A DNA stretch of 64,000 bases from Bacteroidaceae bacterium (GTDB lineage Bacteria > Bacteroidota > Bacteroidia > Bacteroidales > Bacteroidaceae), in contig JAFUYT010000028.1 of assembly GCA_017470425.1 (NCBI GenBank), positions 1 to 64,000 of the forward strand, in the 5' to 3' direction. Below the pieces are notes generated by a model. It was given only the letters and a program-made list of their open reading frames with translations. It ran no database searches and was not told the DNA's origin. Positions 32,339 to 40,271 of this stretch are shown piece by piece. A program made the position numbers and the translations under genes. Every line of letters starts with the position of its first letter. Within the stretch, counting starts at the first letter, position 1.

Positions 32339-35300
32339 ATGAAACAAATTTTACACAAGCTCAACAGCTTGAGGCTGTTGATGTTGCTCGCACTACTCGG
32401 AGGAGTGAGTGCAGGGGCGTGGGCTACAAGTTATATTTCCTATAACGGAACCACGCAGGATTCTAACACCACCATTTCTTCGTCGAATGTATCTTCTGGA
32501 TCCGCTGGTAAAATCTCATGGACTGGCACCAGTTGTTCATACAGCAGTAACAGAGTAAACATAGCTGCCAACGGTAGTATTACATTTACAGCTACTACTG
32601 GATATCAGATTACAAAAATTGTTATTACTTCGGGTAGTTCAAGTGATTATTATGGAACTTGGACAAGCACCCCTTCCGTAACCCCTTCTTCATCATCAGG
32701 AACAACCACTTTTGATGGGCTAAGCGCCTCGTCTGTAACAGTTAAAACAAGTACGGCATTTAGATGTACAAGTGCTAGTTCTATAAAAGTTTATTATGCG
32801 ACAGCGCCCTCCAAAACTACCACAACACTCGTCATAAGTAGTACGAATCTCAATGATGGCAATTTGGCTTTGACCGTTCCAAATGGTTCTACCGAAACTC
32901 TCACAGCTACGGTGACACCTTCTGGTGCATCCGCACTCGATAATCCTACAATTACTTGGACATCTAGCGATGCAACTATTGCGTCAGTTTCTTCTACAGG
33001 TGTAGTTACCCCATTAAAGGAAGGCTCTACAACCATCACCGCCTCATACGCTGGAGATGCAACCTATGATAAATCGAGTAACACATGTTTGGTAACGGTT
33101 TCCGATGCCCGCACTGCTGTCAATCTCTCTACTTTCACAGCTACAAATACAACCCTTATTGCAGGTGGCACCCCCAGTTCAACAGCTACAAGTGTTACCA
33201 ACGACCAAGTTGGCTGGACAGCTGCTTATACCTATTCTTCAAGTAATGATGCTGTTGCCACCGTTAATGCTTCTGGTGTGATTACAGCTGTCGCCAAGGG
33301 AACAGCCATCATTACCTGCTCACTGAATGTAGATGCAGAAGATGAGGATTATAAGACAGGCACGACAGCCAGCAAGACCATAGAAATCACCGTCAACAAC
33401 CCATCGCATACCGTCACGTTCTCCAGCAATGGCAGCACCTATGGTGAACCTGCGGAAGTAGAGGAAGGAGAAAGCATCACACTGCCCGCTGTCAATCCCT
33501 CTGTTGATGGCAAATCCTTCCGTGGCTGGGTGACTACTCAGATAGCAGGAACCACAAACACCACTCCCGACTTCGTCTCTTCACCTGTCATGGGAACTGC
33601 CGATGTGACGTATTATGCCGTGTTCGCAGATGTCGTGGCGGGTGTTGAAGTAGCGAAATCTACTGAAATCACGCCCTCTACAAATGGTGTACCGACCAGC
33701 TATGGTACGGCAAATACCTTCGCTGAAAAAACTTTAGACGGCTTCAAGTACAAGATACAACAGATGTATAAGAACGGAGAAAAACTTCAGTGGCGTGCAT
33801 CTGGTAATGATAATGGTACTGGAATAATGTACAATACGGATGCTATCTCCAAGATTCAAAGCATTGTTATTACCTATGACGCAAGTGACTCAAACAAAAA
33901 CTTTACCGTAAAGGTGGGGGCATCAGAGAATCCAACTTCTGGAACCTCTATTACTCCGTCTTCTTCCAGTAATGTATATACCTTCAATTGTTCTGCTGGT
34001 ACATATAACTACTTTGTCCTGACTAACGGTACAGGAGCAGGTTACCTAACTTCAATCGTCATCAACTATAAGACAGTTTCTCCTGATACCTACGAGAATT
34101 ATTGTACAACCGTCAGCAACCTCCCCTTGGCTGTTGTCACCCTCTCCACCGATGCCATTGAAATGACTTGGGGCGAGACAGGAAAGACGCTGACAGCAAC
34201 GGCTACTGTGAATGAAGAAGAACTTGACGAAACCATTACTTACACGTCCTCTTCTGCCAACCTCACCATCAATTCATCCACAGGTGCCATCACTTGTAAC
34301 ATTCCTGGTGATTACACCATCACTGCATCTGTTGCAGCTACTGCGGAGCATCAGGCAGGTCAAGCTGTTTGCAATGTTACGGTCACCAAGAAAGACATCG
34401 ATCTCAGCTTTGTCAATGCCGAAGTCGTAAAGATGGACGAAGACTTGGAATACACTCAAACAGCAACAGCATCACCTGTAGCCTATGATGGCTCTATCAC
34501 CTATGCTATAACAAGCAGTTCCAGCGAAGATGCAGAAATCGATGAAAACACAGGCGAACTTACATTCATCAACACTGGCGTCATCGAAGTGACAGCCACG
34601 GCCGCTGCTACAAGCCTCTATAATAGCAATACAGCAACCTATACACTCTATGTGAAGACCACCCCAACGATTGCTGTCTCTAACCAGAGCGTAGCTTATG
34701 GCAGTACATTCACAGTCGATGACAGCATGATTGAAGGTGGTGACATCACCGTGACACCGACCTCCACCGCCATTGCTACCGCTGACGGTCTTGTTCTGAC
34801 TCCCGTTGCTGTAGGTTCCACCGCTATCACTATCAGCACAGCAGCTTCTGATACCTATATCGCGGGTGAAGCGAGCTTTACGCTGACGGTTACGGCTCCC
34901 TCAGGCGTTACGACCAATACAGCCACCGAAACTATTTTCTATGAAAGTTTCAATAGTAGCACAGGCTCAATAGAATCTGCTTGGGGTAATACTTCTGGAA
35001 GCGGGACTGCAACGGCAGATAATGAGGGCTGGGATTTTGGATCTAGCAAAGGAGGTGCAGGCAGCTCCATTAAATTAGGTTCTAGCAGCACTGCAGGAAC
35101 AGCTAAAACGCCTTCTATCTCGGTTACTTCTGGCACAGCTTACACCCTTACATTCAAAGCAGCACCATGGGGTACAGAATCGGCAACAATGTCTTTGGCT
35201 GTTACCGGAGGAAGTGCAAAAGGGCTCTCGACATCGAATATGACAACTAAAACATGGAATGACTTATCAGCAACTATAACCGCTTCGTCTTCCACAATGT

Positions 35301-35947
35301 CTATTACATTTAATGCTTCTCAAAAACGTTTCTTCCTCGACGAAGTCCGTATTACAGCCCCTCTCACCACCACCTCCGTCACCACTACTGGCGGCCTCGC
35401 CACCTACTGCTATCAGTATCCGCTCGACCTTGATGGCATTGAGGGTGCAAAGGCATATAAGGTGAAGAGTGTGGATGTGGAGAACAGTAAGGTGAAGATG
35501 GAGCAAATCACGGGAACCATCAAGGGTGGCGTGCCCTTCATCCTGAAGAGCGATGGCGACGATGCCACCTTCACGATTCCTCTCGCTGACGAGTCAGAGA
35601 CAGTTCCTGCAAGCAATGCCCTCGTAGGTACGCTGGCTCCCACCTTCGTGGCTCAGACCTCTGGCGACTACACCAACTTCGCTTACAGCAAGTCGAACGA
35701 GTGCTTCGTGAAGCTGGCTGACGCTGGCAACACCGTGCCCGCCAACCGCGCATACCTGCCCATCAACCTCGGCAGCGGCAGCGGCGTCAAGGCCTTCACA
35801 CTCTTCTTCGATGACACCGCAACAGGCATCACCGAGACACGCACTATAAAAGAGGCTGAAGCCATCTACAACCTCGCCGGTCAACGCATGAGCAAGATGC
35901 AAAAGGGCATCAATATCGTGAACGGCCGTAAAGTGCTTGTGCAGTAA
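32339..35947 (+). CDS. Large secreted protein with Ig-like (BIG2-type) domains and sorting-type tail
   Basis: The 1202-aa product has a signal peptide (LRLLMLLALLGGVSAGAWA, about 11-30) and then Ser/Thr-rich beta domains. Several bacterial Ig-like units are visible (TITWTSSDATIASVSSTGVV, then EGSTTITASYAG near residues 200-240; more at 290-350, 600-680 and 750-850). A jelly-roll-like domain (EWDF-type 'ESAWGNTSGSGTATADNEGW') comes next. About 150 C-terminal residues (ATYCYQYPLDLDGIEGAKAY onward) form a module shared with the two proteins at 53668 and 56318. The chain ends IYNLAGQRMSKMQKGINIVN-type with KVLVQ, resembling a T9SS-like sorting tail. It is likely surface-exposed. A 54-aa peptide gene follows. 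Confidence 0.85.
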   Translation: MKQILHKLNSLRLLMLLALLGGVSAGAWATSYISYNGTTQDSNTTISSSNVSSGSAGKISWTGTSCSYSSNRVNIAANGSITFTATTGYQITKIVITSGSSSDYYGTWTSTPSVTPSSSSGTTTFDGLSASSVTVKTSTAFRCTSASSIKVYYATAPSKTTTTLVISSTNLNDGNLALTVPNGSTETLTATVTPSGASALDNPTITWTSSDATIASVSSTGVVTPLKEGSTTITASYAGDATYDKSSNTCLVTVSDARTAVNLSTFTATNTTLIAGGTPSSTATSVTNDQVGWTAAYTYSSSNDAVATVNASGVITAVAKGTAIITCSLNVDAEDEDYKTGTTASKTIEITVNNPSHTVTFSSNGSTYGEPAEVEEGESITLPAVNPSVDGKSFRGWVTTQIAGTTNTTPDFVSSPVMGTADVTYYAVFADVVAGVEVAKSTEITPSTNGVPTSYGTANTFAEKTLDGFKYKIQQMYKNGEKLQWRASGNDNGTGIMYNTDAISKIQSIVITYDASDSNKNFTVKVGASENPTSGTSITPSSSSNVYTFNCSAGTYNYFVLTNGTGAGYLTSIVINYKTVSPDTYENYCTTVSNLPLAVVTLSTDAIEMTWGETGKTLTATATVNEEELDETITYTSSSANLTINSSTGAITCNIPGDYTITASVAATAEHQAGQAVCNVTVTKKDIDLSFVNAEVVKMDEDLEYTQTATASPVAYDGSITYAITSSSSEDAEIDENTGELTFINTGVIEVTATAAATSLYNSNTATYTLYVKTTPTIAVSNQSVAYGSTFTVDDSMIEGGDITVTPTSTAIATADGLVLTPVAVGSTAITISTAASDTYIAGEASFTLTVTAPSGVTTNTATETIFYESFNSSTGSIESAWGNTSGSGTATADNEGWDFGSSKGGAGSSIKLGSSSTAGTAKTPSISVTSGTAYTLTFKAAPWGTESATMSLAVTGGSAKGLSTSNMTTKTWNDLSATITASSSTMSITFNASQKRFFLDEVRITAPLTTTSVTTTGGLATYCYQYPLDLDGIEGAKAYKVKSVDVENSKVKMEQITGTIKGGVPFILKSDGDDATFTIPLADESETVPASNALVGTLAPTFVAQTSGDYTNFAYSKSNECFVKLADAGNTVPANRAYLPINLGSGSGVKAFTLFFDDTATGITETRTIKEAEAIYNLAGQRMSKMQKGINIVNGRKVLVQ

Positions 35948-36096
35948 TAACGAATTCGTGAAAAAATTTATGAGATAATTTATGGTTAATTTGTGTAAGA
36001 AAGAGACACAATAAGAATAATTGTAGATTCCCTTACACGAATTACCATAAATTCATCCACGAATGAATCATAAATTATATAATGTATCTGACAACA

Positions 36097-36261
36097 ATGA
36101 ATAAGAAAGCATATATCACTCCCGCACTGTTCACCATGACCATAACTCAGTGCCTCCCTATCGCTGCCAGCACCGAAGTAGGATTTGATTCTAGCAAGAC
36201 CATCACAGATAACAGTGACATTGGCACCAAGGAATATCAGGACTGGAACATCTGGGAATAA
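36097..36261 (+). CDS. Companion peptide 1 (54 aa, DW motif)
   Basis: Begins MNKKAYITPALFTMTITQCL and ends EYQDWNIWE. It follows the large secreted protein by 149 bp and precedes a GC-rich hairpin. Two similar peptides occupy the same position behind the other large secreted proteins (56068 and 59749): all start MxKxY, carry a hydrophobic/Thr-rich middle and an acidic tail with Asp-Trp. There is no classical signal peptide. It could be a ribosomally made precursor peptide, a chaperone-like partner or a signalling peptide; no family is recognised. An in-frame ATG at 36082 is an alternative start. Confidence 0.7.
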   Translation: MNKKAYITPALFTMTITQCLPIAASTEVGFDSSKTITDNSDIGTKEYQDWNIWE

Positions 36262-36285
36262 ACTGATGGTTGAAACTTACGCACT

Positions 36286-36405
36286 ATGAGTAAGCCCAAG
36301 AATGACGATCCGGTCATGACCCCGGAACAGATAAAAGAGACCCTTCGCATCATGTTCCCTGATCCCGACGACGAAGAGTCCTGTCTTGACAATTACGACG
36401 AATAA
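36286..36405 (+). CDS. Short acidic ORF (39 aa)
   Basis: Begins MSKPKNDDPVMTPEQIKETL and ends DDEESCLDNYDE. It starts 24 bp after companion peptide 1 and stops just before the hairpin at 36421. It is strongly acidic and soluble. Its position suggests one transcript with the peptide. No counterpart is seen behind the other two peptides. Coding status is uncertain because it is so short. Confidence 0.45.
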   Translation: MSKPKNDDPVMTPEQIKETLRIMFPDPDDEESCLDNYDE

Positions 36406-36420
36406 GTTCTCTCTAACACC

Positions 36421-36457
36421 CGCGCCCCGCAGCTCTGAAGTGAGCCTGCGGGGCGCG
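36421..36457 (+). terminator. GC-rich hairpin after companion peptide 1
   Basis: Perfect 12-bp arms CGCGCCCCGCAG and CTGCGGGGCGCG with a 13-nt loop. No T-run follows. Confidence 0.65.
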
Positions 36458-36578
36458 AAGGATGTCAAATAAGCGTATTTTCATATATCTAGTGTGCTAT
36501 ATTCCCTCTAAAAACACAAAAAACAACTGAAATGAGCAATTTTCTTTCTCCTTTTAAGTTGTTTAAAAGAAAAAGTTG

Positions 36579-36587
36579 TAAGTTTGC
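36579..36587 (+). promoter_or_regulatory. -7 box of the anchored-protein operon
   Basis: TAAGTTTGC with TTG at 36559 upstream; 27 bp before the ATG at 36615. Confidence 0.65.
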
Positions 36588-36614
36588 ACCGTCTTATCAA
36601 CAGATACAGCTTGT

Positions 36615-36845
36615 ATGAATTTTAAATTTGGGAAAGAAACACAAGAGGCTCTTGCAGCTTCTACGGGTATGTCATATGGCTCGCTTGTGAGTGAGCCTGT
36701 CGGTTCACATACCTTCTCAAACACCCCAGGCTTGTTCTCACTGAGCAAAAGGCATCAGCGGCTTATTAAGCCACGCGGCACCGTTTATCTCTTTTCTGGG
36801 AGAAAGATGTCGTTGAGGTCTGTGTGCAAAAACGTTTTCGACTAA
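36615..36845 (+). CDS. Hypothetical protein, first gene of a three-gene operon
   Basis: The 76-aa soluble protein begins MNFKFGKETQEALAASTGMS and has a basic C-terminal half (RHQRLIKPRGTVYLFSGRKM). No signal peptide or membrane helix is visible and the family is not recognised. It has a clear promoter (36579) and lies 9 bp before the first of two paralogous anchored genes, so it is probably a cytosolic partner or regulator of that pair. Confidence 0.6.
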   Translation: MNFKFGKETQEALAASTGMSYGSLVSEPVGSHTFSNTPGLFSLSKRHQRLIKPRGTVYLFSGRKMSLRSVCKNVFD

Positions 36846-36854
36846 GAAGTTTCT

Positions 36855-37499
36855 ATGGACGAACGTTTAAGACCTCTCTTTGATAAGTACAACCGTCAAC
36901 TAAAGCCATTGGTCGCTAAAATCGAAGGCCGTTACGAAAAATTCGAAACTCCTTTGTTAGTGAACCTAATGTCCTTCTGGGAAACCATCGTTCAGCTTCA
37001 TCTTGCAGGAAAAGAGCATGAAATTGACACTCTGTTGAAACAAGCAGACCAGAAGTTGAACGAGAGTATCTCACAAAGTTATGTTTACATGATTAGTGGC
37101 TACAAGGATGATGTCAAGGACTTTGAAAAACATACATCTAAGCAAGCGCGACGTTCGTTTAAGAATGGGCTATTCCTCGGCGAATACAAGAAACTGAAGA
37201 AAGAGGCAAACGACAATATCAGGCTCACAAAAAAGACTCGTCATCGCAGATGGAATCTGAGCTATAGCTATCCCGACTTCTCCAAGTCTTATAATAGCAA
37301 TGAGAAAGCCTATCATGCTTATCGGGAAATCTCAACTATGATTAGCGACCAAAATACCGCTGCTATCTTGTATCGTTCAGAAAGAATGTCAACTGTGTGG
37401 AGCTTGCTTGGCTGGGTGGTTAGTATTGGCATCTCAGTTTTAGCTGGATTATACGTGAAACCCTTCATTGACATAATTACGCGATGGATAGAGAACTGA
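36855..37499 (+). CDS. C-terminally membrane-anchored helical protein 1
   Basis: The 214-aa protein is mostly charged alpha-helix (LRPLFDKYNRQLKPLVAKIE, KQADQKLNESISQSYVYMIS). It has a very basic middle (FLGEYKKLKKEANDNIRLTK) and a single hydrophobic segment near the C-terminus (VWSLLGWVVSIGISVLAGLY, about 182-201) with a short tail. This predicts a cytosolic domain anchored by a C-terminal helix. It shares its N-terminal plan with the next gene product (MDxxL..L...Y...L.P....I), suggesting tandem duplication. The two genes overlap by 16 bp. Function unknown; membrane-anchored pairs like this are found among anti-phage or stress effectors, which is only analogy. Confidence 0.65.
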   Translation: MDERLRPLFDKYNRQLKPLVAKIEGRYEKFETPLLVNLMSFWETIVQLHLAGKEHEIDTLLKQADQKLNESISQSYVYMISGYKDDVKDFEKHTSKQARRSFKNGLFLGEYKKLKKEANDNIRLTKKTRHRRWNLSYSYPDFSKSYNSNEKAYHAYREISTMISDQNTAAILYRSERMSTVWSLLGWVVSIGISVLAGLYVKPFIDIITRWIEN

Positions 37500-38083
37500 A
37501 AGATCTTGTCTCTTCTTATTGCGACCCGATTTTGCCAATGTTGCATGATATTAAGCGTCGGAATAAGAATAAGATTCCCGATAATTGCCTTAACGAGATA
37601 AGAGCTATCGTGGATCATATTGCACGCTGCTATCGTACCGATGATCCCGTGCGCATAGAAAAGGAAATGGGCAAGGCTGAAGGACATATGCAACGGCTGG
37701 CTTTCGACTGTTTTAAACAGTTGAACATTTTTCTACACGATGGGTTGGAGAGTAAGATAAAATGGTTCTTTAGTCCATATTGGCTTCATATTGACGGCGG
37801 AGAATTTTGGAAAAAGTTCTATAATGACCGCCAAATGATTATTAAGACAATCGTATTAGCTAAGGAAAATGAATCTCTTGACGCTGATCTGGCCATGAGC
37901 TATTACGCACAAGTGTATGAGGGCTATTTCCGTATTGAAAAATTGCTCAATACACATAAGCTACAATTGTGTTGGTCTTTAGTCGTGAGGTTGTATTATT
38001 TGATGTCTCACTTTACAAACTGGTTCTTGATAACAGCTGTGCTAGCACTCATATCAGCTATTATAAGCTATTTTATATCTTAA
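37484..38083 (+). CDS. C-terminally membrane-anchored helical protein 2 (paralogue)
   Basis: The 199-aa protein starts MDRELKDLVSSYCDPILPML and contains the stretch NCLNEIRAIVDHIARCY, then further helices, and one C-terminal hydrophobic anchor (WFLITAVLALISAIISYFIS, the last 20 residues). It resembles the upstream protein in length, N-terminal pattern and topology. The gene begins inside the end of the upstream gene (16-bp overlap), so the two are made together. A convergent hairpin region follows before the O-methyltransferase gene. No family name can be given. Confidence 0.65.
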   Translation: MDRELKDLVSSYCDPILPMLHDIKRRNKNKIPDNCLNEIRAIVDHIARCYRTDDPVRIEKEMGKAEGHMQRLAFDCFKQLNIFLHDGLESKIKWFFSPYWLHIDGGEFWKKFYNDRQMIIKTIVLAKENESLDADLAMSYYAQVYEGYFRIEKLLNTHKLQLCWSLVVRLYYLMSHFTNWFLITAVLALISAIISYFIS

Positions 38084-38097
38084 AGTGCAGAGTATCG

Positions 38098-38137
38098 AAC
38101 AACATACTGCGATGTATCGATCTGCGCAGTGCATTGT
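38098..38137. terminator. Imperfect hairpin between convergent genes
   Basis: AACAACATACTGCG (38098-38111) pairs imperfectly with CGCAGTGCATTGTT (38124-38137), 11 of 14 bases. It sits between the ends of the anchored-protein operon and the O-methyltransferase gene and could end both transcripts. Confidence 0.4.
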
Positions 38138-38145
38138 TGTGAGGC

Positions 38146-38784
38146 CTATTTCTTGCGGAGGATGGTGAGGCCGTCGCGAAGGGGGAGGATGACTTTCTCG
38201 ACGCGGGGGTCAGCGGCGACGAGGTCATTGAAAGCCATGATCCCCTGGAGTTGTGATGATTTGGCGTTCGTTTCGCTGCGCGAAACGAACGCCAAATCAT
38301 CACACACTTGCCCGCCCCAAAGGGTGTTGTCGGCGAGGATGTAGCCGCCGGGGCGGACGTGGGGGAAGACGGCGTTGTAGTAATCGAGGTAATGGCGCTT
38401 GTCAGCGTCGATGAAGACCATATCGAAGACATCTTGCAGGCATGCCTGCAAGATGTCTTCGATATGCAAGGTGACGCGGTCGGCCCAGGGGGAGTTCTCA
38501 ATCCAGGGGCGCGTGAAATCCTCCTGCTCGTCGTTGATCTCGTAGGTGTGGAGCATGGCGCCGGGCTCGAGGGCGCTGGCCATCGCGAGAGCGCTATAGC
38601 CGGTGAAGGTGCCGATCTCGAGGACGAGGCGCGGACGGATCATCTGCACCAGCATCCGCAGCACCTGTCCCTGCAGGTGGCCGCTGGCCATGCGGGGGTA
38701 GTTGAGGTGGAGGTGGGTGGCGCGCCAGAGAGCGTGGAGGTAGGGGTGCTCCGGCGAGGAGTGGGACTCAATATATTCTTGCAT
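38146..38784 (-). CDS. SAM-dependent O-methyltransferase (COMT-like)
   Basis: The 212-aa enzyme has SAM motif I LVLEIGTFTGYSALAMASAL (about 54-73), the metal/SAM region MVFIDADKRHYLDYYN (about 121-136) and GGYILADNTLWGG, as in class I cation-dependent O-methyltransferases. The substrate is unknown. Two long palindromes sit in the coding sequence: 38419-38466 (residues HIEDILQACLQDVFDM) and 38252-38304 (residues CDDLAFVSRSETNAKSSQ). The second has the look of an in-frame insertion, because relatives go almost directly from the NTLW region to GIMAFNDLV. It is last in an operon with the polyprenyl synthase and aroQ genes, 8 bp after aroQ. Confidence 0.88.
   Translation of the reverse strand: MQEYIESHSSPEHPYLHALWRATHLHLNYPRMASGHLQGQVLRMLVQMIRPRLVLEIGTFTGYSALAMASALEPGAMLHTYEINDEQEDFTRPWIENSPWADRVTLHIEDILQACLQDVFDMVFIDADKRHYLDYYNAVFPHVRPGGYILADNTLWGGQVCDDLAFVSRSETNAKSSQLQGIMAFNDLVAADPRVEKVILPLRDGLTILRKK
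38252..38304. repeat. Long inverted repeat inside the O-methyltransferase gene (25-bp arms)
   Basis: Perfect 25-bp arms (TGTGATGATTTGGCGTTCGT...) around a 3-nt TGC loop, translated in frame. Confidence 0.9.
38419..38466. repeat. Perfect 48-bp palindrome inside the O-methyltransferase gene
   Basis: Two 24-bp arms meet at CATG (38441-38444) with no loop. It is fully within coding sequence. Confidence 0.92.
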
Positions 38785-38792
38785 TGAAAAAA

Positions 38793-39218
38793 TTAGCTTT
38801 TCAATGCGAGAATACCCTCAAGCGCCAGACGGTAGCTGTCGAGACCGAAGCCACAGATGACGCCGCGGCAGGCAGCACTGATGAAGCTGTGGTGACGGAA
38901 CTCCTCGCGCTGGTGGACATTGGAGATATGCACCTCGATGGCGGGGGCAGGTACAGCGCGCAGGGCGTCGTGGAGAGCCACGCTGGTGTGGGTGTAGGCA
39001 CCGGCGTTGAGGATGATGCCGTCGGCGGTGAAGCCGACTTCATGGATCTTGTCGATGAGGTCGCCCTCGTGGTTGCTCTGGTAGTAGGTGAGCTCCACGT
39101 CGGGGTACCGCGCCTGCAGTTCGCGGAAATAGTCTTCGAAGCCGCGCGCGCCGTAGATGCCGGGCTCGCGGCGGCCGAGGAGGTTGAGGTTGGGGCCGTT
39201 GAGGATGAGGATTTTCAT
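38793..39218 (-). CDS. aroQ: 3-dehydroquinate dehydratase, type II
   Basis: Shikimate pathway enzyme that dehydrates 3-dehydroquinate. The 141-aa type II protein has the start ILILNGPNLNLLGRREPGIY with the catalytic Tyr and lid Arg, then IILNAGAYTHTSVALHDAL, and EVHISNVHQREEFRHHS with the active-site His. Normal length for the dodecameric enzyme. It lies 16 bp after the polyprenyl synthase gene and 8 bp before the O-methyltransferase gene. Confidence 0.95.
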   Translation of the reverse strand: MKILILNGPNLNLLGRREPGIYGARGFEDYFRELQARYPDVELTYYQSNHEGDLIDKIHEVGFTADGIILNAGAYTHTSVALHDALRAVPAPAIEVHISNVHQREEFRHHSFISAACRGVICGFGLDSYRLALEGILALKS

Positions 39219-39234
39219 AGGGCTTATGGGGCAA

Positions 39235-40200
39235 CTAAACTTTCCTGTTCACGACATAGTCGATGTAGCGGGTGAGGGCTTCGGCGACGTCGCGGTCGCG
39301 AAGGTCGGCGAGGAGGGCGACGGCCTCGTGGCGGATGCGGAGCATCTCGCCCTCGGCGTATGGCACGCCGCCGTGGGTGAGGGTATAATCGACGAGTTCC
39401 TGCATCTCAAGCTTGGAGGCTTCGTGAGTGCGCACCTTCAGGGCGAGGCGGCGGATGTAGGCATCGGCGCCGTCGAGGACATGGAGCACGGGCAGCGTGA
39501 GCTTGCCTTCGGTGAGGTCGTTGCCCTTGGGCTTACCCACGTTGAGGGTCTCGTCGAGGTCGAAGAGGTCGTCGCGCATCTGGAAGCAGAGGCCCGTGAG
39601 GTGCCCGAAGCGTTCGAGGCGCTCGGTAGTGGCCTCGTCGGCGCCGCCAAGACGAGCGCCGAGGCGTGCGCAGGTGGCAAAGAGCGCTGCCGTCTTCTTG
39701 CTGATGACCTCATAGTAGGCATCCTCGCTGAAGGTGGTCAGCTGCGTGTTGTTAAGCTGTAGGAGCTCGCCGTCGGCGAGCGTCTGTCCGAGCCATGCGA
39801 TGCGCTCGACGGCTTCGAGGGAATGTGTGAGGGCGATAGCCTTGAGGGCCGTGGAGGTGATGAAGTCACCCATGAGCACGGCGGCCTTGTTGTCGAAGAG
39901 CGCGTTCACGGAGCGCTGCCCGCGACGCATATCGCTCTCATCGACGACATCGTCGTGGACGAGGCTGGCGGTGTGCAGCATCTCCAGTCCTGCGGCAGCG
40001 TGCATCACGGCATCGTTGATCTCTCCGCCTTCGCGGGCGCAGAGGAGCACGAGGGTGGGCCGCATCATCTTGCCCAGCTTGCGGGTGAGATGCGCGAGGG
40101 CTGCCGCCAGCAGTGGGTTGTCGGAGTGGAGGTGCTGACGGAACAGAGCGGTGTAGCGTTCGAGCTCTGCTGCGATGGGTTGTTGTATAATTTCAAGCAT
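39235..40200 (-). CDS. Long-chain polyprenyl diphosphate synthase
   Basis: A trans-prenyltransferase that adds isopentenyl units to make the side chain of menaquinone or a similar long prenyl diphosphate. The 321-aa protein has the first Asp-rich motif DDVVDESDMRRG (83-94) and the second DDLFD (about 210). Absence of bulky aromatic residues just before the first motif (MLHTASLVH) fits a long product. It starts 7 bp from the edge of the mirror palindrome 40208-40268, which supplies its -7 box. First gene of the operon with aroQ and the O-methyltransferase gene. Confidence 0.93.
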   Translation of the reverse strand: MLEIIQQPIAAELERYTALFRQHLHSDNPLLAAALAHLTRKLGKMMRPTLVLLCAREGGEINDAVMHAAAGLEMLHTASLVHDDVVDESDMRRGQRSVNALFDNKAAVLMGDFITSTALKAIALTHSLEAVERIAWLGQTLADGELLQLNNTQLTTFSEDAYYEVISKKTAALFATCARLGARLGGADEATTERLERFGHLTGLCFQMRDDLFDLDETLNVGKPKGNDLTEGKLTLPVLHVLDGADAYIRRLALKVRTHEASKLEMQELVDYTLTHGGVPYAEGEMLRIRHEAVALLADLRDRDVAEALTRYIDYVVNRKV

Positions 40201-40207
40201 TTCGGGC

Positions 40208-40268
40208 GCAAAGATATGATAAATTTGTGAATCTGCGACGCAGATTCACAAATTTATCATATCTTTGC
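40208..40268. promoter_or_regulatory. Perfect mirror promoter between the prenyl synthase gene and polA
   Basis: Two identical 29-bp arms (GCAAAGATATGATAAATTTG...) flank a 3-nt GAC loop. Each arm ends in TATCTTTGC pointing outward, so the same -7 box serves both divergent genes. The polA ATG is 3 bp beyond the right arm. Confidence 0.85.
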
Positions 40269-40271
40269 AGC

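Noticed and set aside
39823..40230. Plus-strand frame before polA
   Set aside because: Antisense to the prenyl synthase gene and runs through the mirror promoter.
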